Source: Photorhabdus asymbiotica (lineage in GTDB: Bacteria > Pseudomonadota > Gammaproteobacteria > Enterobacterales > Enterobacteriaceae). Taken from it: a stretch of DNA of 64,000 nucleotides. The DNA is taken from contig NZ_RBLJ01000004.1 of the NCBI RefSeq assembly GCF_003634575.1, positions 434,001 to 498,000 on the forward strand. The letters run 5' to 3'. The translations under genes and the position numbers were made by a program. The notes beneath the pieces were generated by a model. It saw only the letters and a list, made by a program, of their open reading frames with translations, was not told where the DNA came from and did not search any database. Positions 56,134 through 64,000 of the stretch are shown here, piece after piece. The first letter of the stretch is position 1. Each line of letters begins with the position of its first letter.

Positions 56134-56646
56134 ATGTCTGTTACAACACAAAAGAAACGGCCGCTCAGCCGTTACATTAAAGACTACAAACATAGTCAAA
56201 CTCATTGCTTGCATTGTCACAAAGCTCTTGATCGCATCTCTTTGGTTTTTAATGGCCAAGTGATCAATAAAGAGTCAATTTCCGAGATGACGGAGTTGAT
56301 TGATGATAAGACTTGGGATGAGTTGCAAGATAAATTTGTCGCATTATGCCGTTTTTGCAGTGAGATTTATTGCAACAGCGAGACAGATTATTTTGACATC
56401 ATGTCTTTCAAACAGTATCTGTTTGAACAAACGGAAATGAGCCACAGTACTGTTCGTGAGTACGTGGTTCGCTTACGACGTTTGGATGAATTGCTTACTT
56501 CAAGCAATTACCCTGTAAAAGAGTTCACAACAGAGAAAATCCAGGAAAAACTGAGTGAGAAACTATCACAGTCGGCATTCAGTAACTACAACATTGCCTT
56601 GCGTAAGTATGAGCAGTATTTGAGTTGGCAGCAGGGCGGTCATTAA
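56134..56646 (+). CDS. fliZ: FliZ, regulator of motility and stress genes
   Basis: The product is 170 aa from the ATG at 56134 (MSVTTQKKRPLSRYIKDYKH); in-frame codons upstream are not FliZ-like. Conserved features are the RPLSRYIKDYKHSQTHCLHC N-terminus, which includes a CxxC pair, and the core-binding-like helices (MSHSTVREYVVRLRRLDELL). FliZ antagonises sigma-S at selected promoters and represses or activates genes outside motility. It follows fliA by 52 bases and is probably co-transcribed with it. Confidence 0.95.
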   Translation: MSVTTQKKRPLSRYIKDYKHSQTHCLHCHKALDRISLVFNGQVINKESISEMTELIDDKTWDELQDKFVALCRFCSEIYCNSETDYFDIMSFKQYLFEQTEMSHSTVREYVVRLRRLDELLTSSNYPVKEFTTEKIQEKLSEKLSQSAFSNYNIALRKYEQYLSWQQGGH

Positions 56647-56681
56647 GCTGGAAATATAACAGTAAAGAGATCACCAATTTC

Positions 56682-56719
56682 AGGGGAACACATCTTTGAG
56701 GTGTTCCCCTAGTTGTTTT
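56682..56719. terminator. Terminator between fliZ and putA
   Basis: A perfect 10-bp stem (AGGGGAACAC pairing with GTGTTCCCCT) with a 9-base loop lies between the converging genes. On the plus strand AGTTGTTTT follows, so it serves fliZ best; the same palindrome may also end putA. Confidence 0.75.
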
Positions 56720-56724
56720 AAGTA

Positions 56725-59700
56725 TTACCCGATAGTCATCAGGCTGGCATTGCCTCCTGCCGCAGCGGTATTAATACTCAGTGAATGTTCATGCAGCAGA
56801 CGTTCTAACAATAGGTTAGTTTCTCCACGGGCAAAACCTTGTACGGAGATGATAGGTCCTTTGCGTTGAGCAATTTGCTCGCAGACTTGACGGAGTTGAT
56901 CAGAATCGCCGTGGTAAATAACCGCTTCGAATGCTGTATCTTCACGTTGCCAGTCCTGAACCAGATTGATTGCTTTACGGACGCTATCCGGCAATTGACG
57001 GAACAATTGTTGATGCATTTCATCATTTTGCCAGAGTAACTGACAGCCAACAGACAATGTTGCGGCCAGTTGGATCAAGGTATCCCGTTGATTGTCCGCC
57101 AGACACAATACCTGACCACGAGGTAACAGGGTGTAAGTATTGCGTTCACCTGTAGGTCCAGGTAATAGGCGAGTCGTGCCACCTTGTGCGAGCAGTTTGT
57201 ACTGTTGAACCAGCTGATTTAGCTCTTCGTTGTGCTGATTGGTAACCCATTCCGCCAATGCGTCAAATGGAGCCATCAGTGCCAAACGCGCATTGGCTTC
57301 CAGTGGATATTCAGCATCTTGACGTTCCAGCGTTTGATTAATTGCATTTTGAGGGCGGCAAGAGAGTAAACGGTATAAATAGAGCGGACCACCCGCTTTC
57401 GGACCTGTACCGGACAAGCCTTCACCGCCAAACGGTTGTACACCAACAACAGCCCCTACCATATTGCGGTTAACATACAGGTTACCCACTTTTGCTTTCG
57501 CTGTGACCTGTGCAATAGTTTCATCAATACGAGTGTGTACACCTAATGTCAGTCCGTAGTTGGAATCGTTAATCTGATCCAGCAATTTATCCAGTTCATC
57601 ACGTTTAAAACGGACAACATGTAGAACAGGGCCGAAGATCTCTTTTTTCAGTTCATTAAAGCTTTCTAATTCAATTAGCGTTGGTTTAACAAAGGTGCCT
57701 TGTTCCCACTCTTTACTGTCAATCGGATTGTTGTACGCTGCCTGGTAAATCGTGCGTCCTTTGGTACGCATTGCCTGAATATGGCGATCGATACCGGCTT
57801 TGGCTTCCGCATCAATGACTGGCCCGATATCGGTAGAAAGGCGTTCAGGATTACCCATCCGGCATTCAGACATTGCTCCTTTCAGCATGGTAATGGTTCT
57901 TTCTGCCACATCTTCCTGAATGCAAAGAATACGTAAGGCAGAGCAACGTTGACCAGCACTGTCAAAAGCAGAGGCGACAACATCAGTAACAACTTGTTCT
58001 GTGAGAGCAGAAGAGTCAACAATCATTGCATTTAGACCACCTGTCTCGGCAATGAGAGGAGTTGGTCGTCCTTGTGCATCAAGTCGTCCGGCAATATTGC
58101 GTTGTAACAGACCGGCAACTTCAGTAGAGCCAGTAAACATCACACCGCGTATTCTGTCATCACCAACCAGAAGAGAGCCAACGGTTTCACCTCGGCCAGG
58201 TAATAATTGTAGTACACCGTGGGGAATGCCAGCTTGATGCAGTATCTTGACTGCAATGGCGGCAATTAATGGCGTCTGTTCAGCAGGTTTTGCCAAAACA
58301 CTGTTTCCAGCGGCCAGTGCAGCAGCTATCTGTCCAGTGAAAATAGCCAATGGGAAGTTCCATGGGCTGATACAGACAACGGGTCCCAGTGGACGATGGG
58401 TATCATTAGCGAAATCGTGGCGAACTTGCCCGGCATAATAATGGAGGAAATCGACGGCTTCTCGTACTTCCGCAATCGCATTATTAAAGGTTTTGCCTGC
58501 TTCCCGAACCAAAATACCCAGTAATGGTTGCATCTGGTTTTCCATCAGTTCAGCCGCACGAATCAAAATTGCAGCCCGTTCTGATGGTGGAGTTGCAAAC
58601 CAGATTGCTCCAGCTTCTGTTGCGACATCTAGTGCATGACTGACTTCTTGTTCGGTTGTTTCACGCACATGGCCAACGATATCCAGAGGAGTCGCTGGAT
58701 TAATGACTGGTTTAGCTGCCGGTAACTCACCTTGATGGCAATAGTTACCGCCCAGTAGTGGCTCACTGTACCGCTCTTCGGTAGCAGAACTGAGCAGTGC
58801 ACTGGAAAGAGAAGCTAAGCGATGCTCGTTAGAAAGATCCAAACCGGCTGAGTTTACGCGATCTTTGCCATACAGGCTGTGAGGCAGAGGGATTTTCGGA
58901 TGTGGAAGACCAATTTGACCTTCGGCTTCAGCCAGCTTCTGAACTTTTTTCACTGGATCAGCAACCAGTTCATCCAATGGCAGTGTCGTGTCAGCGATAC
59001 GGTTGACGAAGGAAGTGTTAGCACCATTTTCCAGCAGACGACGGACGAGATAGGCCAATAGCGTTTCGTGCGTGCCTACTGGCGCATAAATGCGGCATGG
59101 GCGGTTTAGTTTGCCATCAGCGATTTTCCCAACGACTTGTTCGTACAGTGGTTCTCCCATGCCATGCAAACATTGGAATTCATATTGACCAGGGTAATAA
59201 TTTTGACCGGCCATATGATAAACAGCAGATAAAGTATGAGCATTGTGGGTAGCAAACTGCGGGTAAATCAAATTCGGTACTGACAGTAACTTGCGGGCAC
59301 AAGCCAGATAAGAAACATCGGTATAAACTTTACGGGTGTAAACTGGATAACCTTCCAGCCCATCTATTTGGGCACGTTTAATTTCGCTATCCCAGTAAGC
59401 ACCTTTTACCAATCGCACCATCAGACGACGACGGCTACGTTGTGCCAAATCAATTATTGCGTCAATAACAAATGGGCAGCGTTTCTGATAAGCCTGAATA
59501 ACGAAACCAATGCCATTCCAGCCAGCCAGTTGTGGCTCAAAACAGAGTTTTTCCAGCAAATCGAGGGAAATTTCCAGCCGATCTGCTTCTTCTGCATCAA
59601 TATTGATACCAATATCATATTGGTATGCTTGTAATGTCAGGGAAAGCAGACGCGGATACAGCTCATCCATGACTCGTTCATATTGAGCACGGTTATAGCG

Positions 59701-60705
59701 TGGATGCAGGGCAGAAAGCTTAATGGAAATTCCAGGTCCTTCATAAATGCCGCGGCCATTGGATGCCTTACCGATAGCATGGATCGCCTGTTGGTAGGAA
59801 ACCATATAATCCTGAGCATCTTTCTCCGTTAAAGCAGCTTCACCCAGCATGTCATAGGAATAACGAAATCCTTTTTCTTCCAATTTACGTGCACTGGCCA
59901 GCGCTTGAGCGATAGTTTCGCCTGTCACAAACTGTTCACCCATCAGACGCATTGCCATATCTACGCCTTTACGCACTAATGGTTCACCACTTTTGCTAAT
60001 AATGCGATTCAATGAGTTAGAAAGTTTGGCTTCGTTATGGGTAGAAACTAGTTTGCCGGTAAATAATAGCCCCCATGTTGCTGCATTGACAAACATGGAT
60101 GAACTTTGGCCCAAATGGGAATGCCAGTTGCCATTACTGATTTTATCTCGGATCAGTGCATCACGGGTGGCTTTGTCAGGAATACGGAGCAGAGCTTCCG
60201 CAAGGCACATCAAGGCAACGCCTTCCTGAGATGAAAGTGAAAATTCCTGTAACAGCCCTTGAACTAAACCTGAACGGCCAATGCTGTTTTTCTGGTTACG
60301 TAATTTTTCTGCAATGCTGTAAGCCAGTTTATGAGTTGCTTGTGCTTGCTCTTCTGGCAACTGTGCCTGTTGTAGCAGCATGGGAACAGCTTGTGTCTCT
60401 GGCAGACGATAAGCAGCAGTGATTGCAGAACGTTTTACTGATTGAGGCAGGATATGTTCTGCGAAGTCGAGGAAGGGTTGATAAGAGGAATCTATTGTAG
60501 TTTCTTCTCCAGTTATCTTCTCTTCTTTAAGATCTTGACTGGCAGATAACTCAGCAATCTGTTCGCCATTTTCAAGACGTTCAAGATAGTTGAAAATAGC
60601 TTGTTTAATCAGCCAGTGTGGAGTGCGGTCAATCCGTTGTGCCGCAGCTTTAATGCGATCACGAGTTGCCTCATCAAGCTTTACGCCCATTGTTGTACTA
60701 CCCAT
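56725..60705 (-). CDS. putA: PutA, trifunctional proline catabolic enzyme and repressor
   Basis: This 1326 aa protein has the E. coli-type layout. The ribbon-helix-helix DNA-binding part spans residues of about 5-50 (MGVKLDEATRDRIKAAAQRI). The proline dehydrogenase barrel (about 260-570) contains KLSALHPRY at 329 and RLVKGAYWDSEIK at 431. The P5C dehydrogenase domain (about 650-1120) has PWNF at 781, FTGSTEVAG at 857, ETGG at 887 and the catalytic Cys921 in GQRCSAL. PutA oxidises proline to glutamate at the membrane using FAD and NAD+. Without proline it represses putA and putP; matching GTTGCA sites lie upstream. Confidence 0.98.
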   Translation of the reverse strand: MGSTTMGVKLDEATRDRIKAAAQRIDRTPHWLIKQAIFNYLERLENGEQIAELSASQDLKEEKITGEETTIDSSYQPFLDFAEHILPQSVKRSAITAAYRLPETQAVPMLLQQAQLPEEQAQATHKLAYSIAEKLRNQKNSIGRSGLVQGLLQEFSLSSQEGVALMCLAEALLRIPDKATRDALIRDKISNGNWHSHLGQSSSMFVNAATWGLLFTGKLVSTHNEAKLSNSLNRIISKSGEPLVRKGVDMAMRLMGEQFVTGETIAQALASARKLEEKGFRYSYDMLGEAALTEKDAQDYMVSYQQAIHAIGKASNGRGIYEGPGISIKLSALHPRYNRAQYERVMDELYPRLLSLTLQAYQYDIGINIDAEEADRLEISLDLLEKLCFEPQLAGWNGIGFVIQAYQKRCPFVIDAIIDLAQRSRRRLMVRLVKGAYWDSEIKRAQIDGLEGYPVYTRKVYTDVSYLACARKLLSVPNLIYPQFATHNAHTLSAVYHMAGQNYYPGQYEFQCLHGMGEPLYEQVVGKIADGKLNRPCRIYAPVGTHETLLAYLVRRLLENGANTSFVNRIADTTLPLDELVADPVKKVQKLAEAEGQIGLPHPKIPLPHSLYGKDRVNSAGLDLSNEHRLASLSSALLSSATEERYSEPLLGGNYCHQGELPAAKPVINPATPLDIVGHVRETTEQEVSHALDVATEAGAIWFATPPSERAAILIRAAELMENQMQPLLGILVREAGKTFNNAIAEVREAVDFLHYYAGQVRHDFANDTHRPLGPVVCISPWNFPLAIFTGQIAAALAAGNSVLAKPAEQTPLIAAIAVKILHQAGIPHGVLQLLPGRGETVGSLLVGDDRIRGVMFTGSTEVAGLLQRNIAGRLDAQGRPTPLIAETGGLNAMIVDSSALTEQVVTDVVASAFDSAGQRCSALRILCIQEDVAERTITMLKGAMSECRMGNPERLSTDIGPVIDAEAKAGIDRHIQAMRTKGRTIYQAAYNNPIDSKEWEQGTFVKPTLIELESFNELKKEIFGPVLHVVRFKRDELDKLLDQINDSNYGLTLGVHTRIDETIAQVTAKAKVGNLYVNRNMVGAVVGVQPFGGEGLSGTGPKAGGPLYLYRLLSCRPQNAINQTLERQDAEYPLEANARLALMAPFDALAEWVTNQHNEELNQLVQQYKLLAQGGTTRLLPGPTGERNTYTLLPRGQVLCLADNQRDTLIQLAATLSVGCQLLWQNDEMHQQLFRQLPDSVRKAINLVQDWQREDTAFEAVIYHGDSDQLRQVCEQIAQRKGPIISVQGFARGETNLLLERLLHEHSLSINTAAAGGNASLMTIG

Positions 60706-61189
60706 CCTCGCTCCTTTAATAGGTAAGGTTTATCTAAGTTGCATGATAATATCTGACATGTTGCAACTTTGTGCAACCTTATGCAAATTGCTTGTTTTGT
60801 TTTTGTGAAATTAATCCGTTTATTATAATTAGGCAGGTATATTTATTATTGTGACTTTATCTAATTGATATATATTGGTTTACCATTTTATGGTTAACAC
60901 AGGGGTAGAATCGTGAAATGGTTAAAAAGCATAACCTTTAAATCAAATAAATGTGATTCAGCAAACGTTTCTTGTAAAAAATGGCGTTAATTAGTTGTTA
61001 AATTACCTAGTGCTAATCTAGGATTCATTGTAACTTTTTAATTTGTTACAAAAAAAATTATTTCAATTTAGAATTATAAATCATCTTTAGGTGCAATCAG
61101 GTGCAACGTTCCTGAACCTGACAGGGAAAACTCTGTGTACCCAGGAGAACTGCGGCTTTGCAAACACAGATAAACTATGGAGAACTTGC
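60706..61189. promoter_or_regulatory. putA-putP divergent control region with PutA-operator-like sites
   Basis: GTTGCA or its complement occurs at 60738-60743, 60760-60765 (overlapping TGCAAC at 60762-60767), 60772-60777 and 61102-61107. GTTGCA is the known recognition core of the PutA ribbon-helix-helix domain. Three sites cluster by putA and one lies near putP. The rest is AT-rich. Confidence 0.72.
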
Positions 61190-62674
61190 ATGACAGTAAA
61201 TACACCAATGCTAATCACCTTTATTGTCTATATTGCTGGAATGTTGTTGATAGGCTTTTTGGCCTATCGCTCAACCAAAAATTTTGATGATTATATCTTG
61301 GGTGGAAGGCGATTGGGCAGTGTGGTAACGGCTTTGTCTGCCGGTGCTTCGGATATGAGTGGTTGGTTATTAATGGGCTTGCCTGGCGTCGTCTATTTTG
61401 CCGGGATTTCAGAAAGTTGGATAGCAATTGGCCTTGCTTTAGGCGCTTACCTTAACTGGAAATTAGTTGCAGGCAGGCTACGGATTCAGACGGAAGTCAA
61501 TAACAATGCCTTGACACTACCAGACTATTTCACCAGTCGTTTTGAAGATAAGAGCAAGGTTCTGCGCATTATCTCTGCACTTGTTATTCTGATTTTCTTC
61601 ACCATCTATTGTGCTTCTGGTGTTGTTGCCGGAGGTTTATTATTTGAAAGTACTTTTGGTATCAGTTACCAGAAAGCCATGTGGCTTGGGGCAGTAGCAA
61701 CGATTGCTTACACTTTCCTCGGTGGCTTCCTGGCTGTCAGTTGGACAGATACTGTTCAAGCTTCATTAATGATCTTTGCGCTTATCCTGACCCCGGTTAT
61801 CGTCATTTTTTCTGTGGGCGGTATTGATACCTCTCTTACTCTGATAGCAGCGAAAAATCCAGCGTATTTGGATATGTTTAAGGGATTGAACTTTATTGCC
61901 ATTATCTCGTTATTGGGTTGGGGGCTAGGTTATTTTGGTCAGCCACATATTCTGGCGCGTTTTATGGCGGCAGATTCCCATCACACTATTCGTAAAGCTC
62001 GTCGTATTAGTATGACTTGGATGGTGTTATGTCTGGCAGGAACTATTGCGGTTGGTTTCTTCGGTATTGCTTATTTTGAAATGCATCCTGACCAGTCTGG
62101 TCCGGTAGCTGCCAATCGTGAACGTATCTTTATGGAATTGGCGGTTGTTCTGTTTAATCCGTGGATAGCGGGCGTTTTACTATCCGCTATTCTGGCTGCG
62201 GTGATGAGTACTTTAAGCTGTCAGCTGCTGGTGTGTGCCAGTGCATTGACGGAAGATCTGTATAAGCCTTTTATTCGTAAATCTGCCAGCCAGAAAGAGT
62301 TGGTGTGGGTAGGGCGTTTCATGGTGCTGTTAGTGGCGGTCATCGCGATGGTGATAGCGATTAACCCTGAAAATAAAGTATTGGCTTTGGTCAGTAATGC
62401 ATGGGCTGGATTTGGCGCTGCGTTCGGCCCGGTCGTACTGATTTCTGTTATCTGGAGACGTATGACACGGAATGGTGCATTAGCGGGGATGTTGGTAGGG
62501 GCAGTCACGGTATTGGTGTGGATGAAGTACCAGTGGTTTGCTTTGTATGAAATTATCCCAGGTTTTGTCTTTGCTTCTATTGCAATTGTGGTTGTGAGTC
62601 TGTTGGGCAAGGCACCGAGCAGAGCAGCACAACAGCGTTTTATTGATGCTGAGGCGCAATACAAAACTAAGTAA
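61190..62674 (+). CDS. putP: PutP, sodium/proline symporter
   Basis: The product is 494 aa from the ATG at 61190 (MTVNTPMLITFIVYIAGMLL), preceded by TATGGAGAAC; the in-frame codons upstream lie in the control region. It has about 13 transmembrane helices of the sodium:solute symporter family. Conserved parts include the RSTKNFDDYILGGRRLGSVV loop, LSAGASDMSGWLLMGLPGVV and GWGLGYFGQPHILARFMAAD. PutP takes up proline with sodium for PutA. Divergent from putA and presumably repressed by it. Confidence 0.98.
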   Translation: MTVNTPMLITFIVYIAGMLLIGFLAYRSTKNFDDYILGGRRLGSVVTALSAGASDMSGWLLMGLPGVVYFAGISESWIAIGLALGAYLNWKLVAGRLRIQTEVNNNALTLPDYFTSRFEDKSKVLRIISALVILIFFTIYCASGVVAGGLLFESTFGISYQKAMWLGAVATIAYTFLGGFLAVSWTDTVQASLMIFALILTPVIVIFSVGGIDTSLTLIAAKNPAYLDMFKGLNFIAIISLLGWGLGYFGQPHILARFMAADSHHTIRKARRISMTWMVLCLAGTIAVGFFGIAYFEMHPDQSGPVAANRERIFMELAVVLFNPWIAGVLLSAILAAVMSTLSCQLLVCASALTEDLYKPFIRKSASQKELVWVGRFMVLLVAVIAMVIAINPENKVLALVSNAWAGFGAAFGPVVLISVIWRRMTRNGALAGMLVGAVTVLVWMKYQWFALYEIIPGFVFASIAIVVVSLLGKAPSRAAQQRFIDAEAQYKTK

Positions 62675-62686
62675 ATTGAAATAGGT

Positions 62687-62717
62687 AAAAACGTGTGAAG
62701 GCGAAATGCCTTCACAC
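62687..62717. terminator. Bidirectional terminator between putP and wrbA
   Basis: A perfect 10-bp stem (GTGTGAAGGC and its complement, 5-base loop). On the minus strand it is followed by GTTTTT, fitting termination of wrbA; it may also stop putP. Confidence 0.85.
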
Positions 62718-62722
62718 CCTAG

Positions 62723-63322
62723 TTAGTTTTTCAGTTTCTTAGTGATCTTCGCGACATGCTCGCCCTGATAACGGGCGATTTTCAATTCGTTTTCATTGGG
62801 GAAGCGCGAACCATCACCGCCAGCGAAAGTACTGGCACCGTAAGGAGTTCCCCCTTGCGGCTGTGAAATATCCCCGATTTCAGGAATACCATAACCAATC
62901 GGTACAATAATAAAGCCGTGATGGGCAAGCGTTGTCCAGGTTGAAGTAATGGTCATCTCTTGACCACCGCCAACACCTGTGGAAGTGAATACGCTGGCGA
63001 CTTTGCCGTGCAGTTTACCTTCGGCCCACAGGCTACCTGTCTGGTCTAAAAAGTTTCTCATTTGGCCAGCCATATTACCAAAACGAGCTGGGGTGCCGAT
63101 GATAATTGCATCATAATCAACCAGCTCCTGGGTGGATGCAACTGGAGCAAATTGATCCGTTTTACCACCTGCTTTGGTAAATGCTTCTGGTGGGATGGTT
63201 TCTGGGACGCGTTTAATTGTGACTTCTACGTCAGCGACTTTTTGTGCACCTTCTGCAACTGCGGATGCCAGCGCTTCAATATGTCCGTACATGGAATAAT
63301 AAAGCACGAGAATTTTCGTCAT
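62723..63322 (-). CDS. wrbA: WrbA, NAD(P)H:quinone oxidoreductase
   Basis: The product is 199 aa from the ATG at 63322 ([20 protein letters not shown]), with GAGAAAG upstream. The flavodoxin-like FMN phosphate loop ([12 protein letters not shown]), the [20 protein letters not shown] segment and [18 protein letters not shown] are diagnostic for WrbA. The enzyme reduces quinones by two electrons and is usually linked to stress and stationary phase. It stands alone between putP and proY. Length is close to E. coli WrbA (198 aa). Confidence 0.97.
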   Translation of the reverse strand: MTKILVLYYSMYGHIEALASAVAEGAQKVADVEVTIKRVPETIPPEAFTKAGGKTDQFAPVASTQELVDYDAIIIGTPARFGNMAGQMRNFLDQTGSLWAEGKLHGKVASVFTSTGVGGGQEMTITSTWTTLAHHGFIIVPIGYGIPEIGDISQPQGGTPYGASTFAGGDGSRFPNENELKIARYQGEHVAKITKKLKN

Positions 63323-63494
63323 AATTACTTTCTCCAGTAAGGTTAAAAAGTGGCTGCGAAGTTTACAATAATGGCAGCCTGTCATTTTAATTCATCAATA
63401 TTATTGATGTAATAAGGTGAAATGACCTTATTTGGTAAGAAAGATTTTCTTAACCGGCAGAATAAGTGTAGTGGTAATTTTGTAGCTTGCAGCA

Positions 63495-63530
63495 ATAAAA
63501 AAGACCTGTGGAGTGTTATTCCAACAGGTC
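63495..63530 (-). terminator. Terminator of the proY-like gene
   Basis: On the minus strand a stem (GACCTGT pairing with ACAGGTC, extended by GGA/TCC with one bulge) is followed by TTTTTTATT. It lies 27 bases after the permease stop codon. Confidence 0.88.
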
Positions 63531-63556
63531 ATATGGGTATTAACAACTTGAATAAG

Positions 63557-64000
63557 TTAGCTGTACAAACGTGTTCTGTGTCTTTTTACAATTTGAAAAC
63601 CAATAATTAAAACCAGAAACCAAATAGGTGTAATGATTAATGCCTGGCGAGTATCATCTCGTAAAGTGAGTAATATCAGAACAAATGCAAAGAATGCCAG
63701 GCAGACCCATGACATGGTAATGCCCAATGGCATTTTATAGATTGAAGCTTTGTGTAATGCAGGACGACGTTTCCGGTAAACCAGATATGAACATAGGATC
63801 ATGCTCCAGATAAACATAAACAAAATGGCTGAAACGGTGGTTACCAGAGTAAATACATGCATAACATCAGGAATTAAATAAATTAGCACGACACCACAGG
63901 ATAAACATAAACAGGTAAAAATTAACCCCGATGCAGGTACTGAACGGCGTGAAAGGCGGCTAAATTGCTGTGGTGCATCACCTTCTTTTGCTAGCCCGAA
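63557..64000 (-). CDS. proY: ProY-like amino acid permease, 3' part
   Basis: The frame is open from the window edge (64000) to the TAA at 63557-63559, giving 147 codons of the C-terminal part. It reads FGLAKEGDAPQQFSRLSRRS and SVPASGLIFTCLCLSCGVVL, then SIYKMPLGITMSWVCLAFFA and LTLRDDTRQALIITPIWF, which match E. coli ProY and the APC amino acid permease family. About three to four transmembrane helices are visible. A proline-related permease next to putAP would make sense, but specificity cannot be proven. The N-terminal two-thirds lie outside the window. Confidence 0.88.
   Translation of the reverse strand, partial: FGLAKEGDAPQQFSRLSRRSVPASGLIFTCLCLSCGVVLIYLIPDVMHVFTLVTTVSAILFMFIWSMILCSYLVYRKRRPALHKASIYKMPLGITMSWVCLAFFAFVLILLTLRDDTRQALIITPIWFLVLIIGFQIVKRHRTRLYS

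Overview
The window looks like a chromosomal segment of an insect-pathogenic enterobacterium of the Photorhabdus/Xenorhabdus type. This is inferred from the moderate G+C, the full enterobacterial flagellar gene set split as flgNMA/flgB-L, fliR-F/fliE and fliT-S-D/fliC-A-Z, several 127-bp ERIC elements, and an orphan vgrG island carrying repeated effector-like modules. No species can be fixed from the sequence alone.

Layout. (1) Positions 1-9898: the 3' end of one gene, a 133-codon gene, and six tandem paralogues of about 490 codons. Each of the six has a fibre-like N-terminal module followed by seven FG-GAP-like repeats, probably a seven-bladed beta-propeller. The genes share a conserved leader before each start and are mosaics of one another. 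(2) 9923-21853: flgN, flgM and flgA on the minus strand, divergent from flgBCDEFGHIJ and then flgKL, with recognisable sigma-28 promoters before flgM and flgK. (3) 21897-35404: an unknown small gene, then a vgrG, DUF4123 adaptor and PAAR gene followed by four tandem two-gene modules. In each module a 528-531 aa putative effector (one copy deleted to 254 aa) overlaps a gene for a 306-309 aa protein with a signal peptide. (4) 35405-38870: mostly non-coding DNA with ERIC elements (one inserted inside another), an HDAC-family deacetylase gene, and an 8-bp tandem repeat of 55 units. (5) 38871-50477: fliRQPONML and fliKJIHGF on the minus strand, fliE on the plus strand. (6) 50504-51060: a higA-like antitoxin gene beside a broken higB. 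(7) 51571-56646: fliT, fliS, fliD (minus) and fliC, fliA, fliZ (plus), with sigma-28 promoters facing both ways between fliD and fliC. (8) 56725-64000: putA and putP divergent around PutA-operator-like sites, wrbA, and the 3' part of a proY-like permease.

How it fits together. The flagellar genes supply the rod, hook, rings, export apparatus, C-ring, filament and cap, together with the FlgM/FliA checkpoint. FlhDC, motor and chemotaxis genes are not in the window. The two accessory blocks, the propeller array beside flgN and the VgrG island between flgL and fliR, interrupt or flank this core. They carry the most unusual signals: gene-array diversification, an effector body that is nearly invariant while its partner gene varies, and a conserved perfect hairpin between modules.
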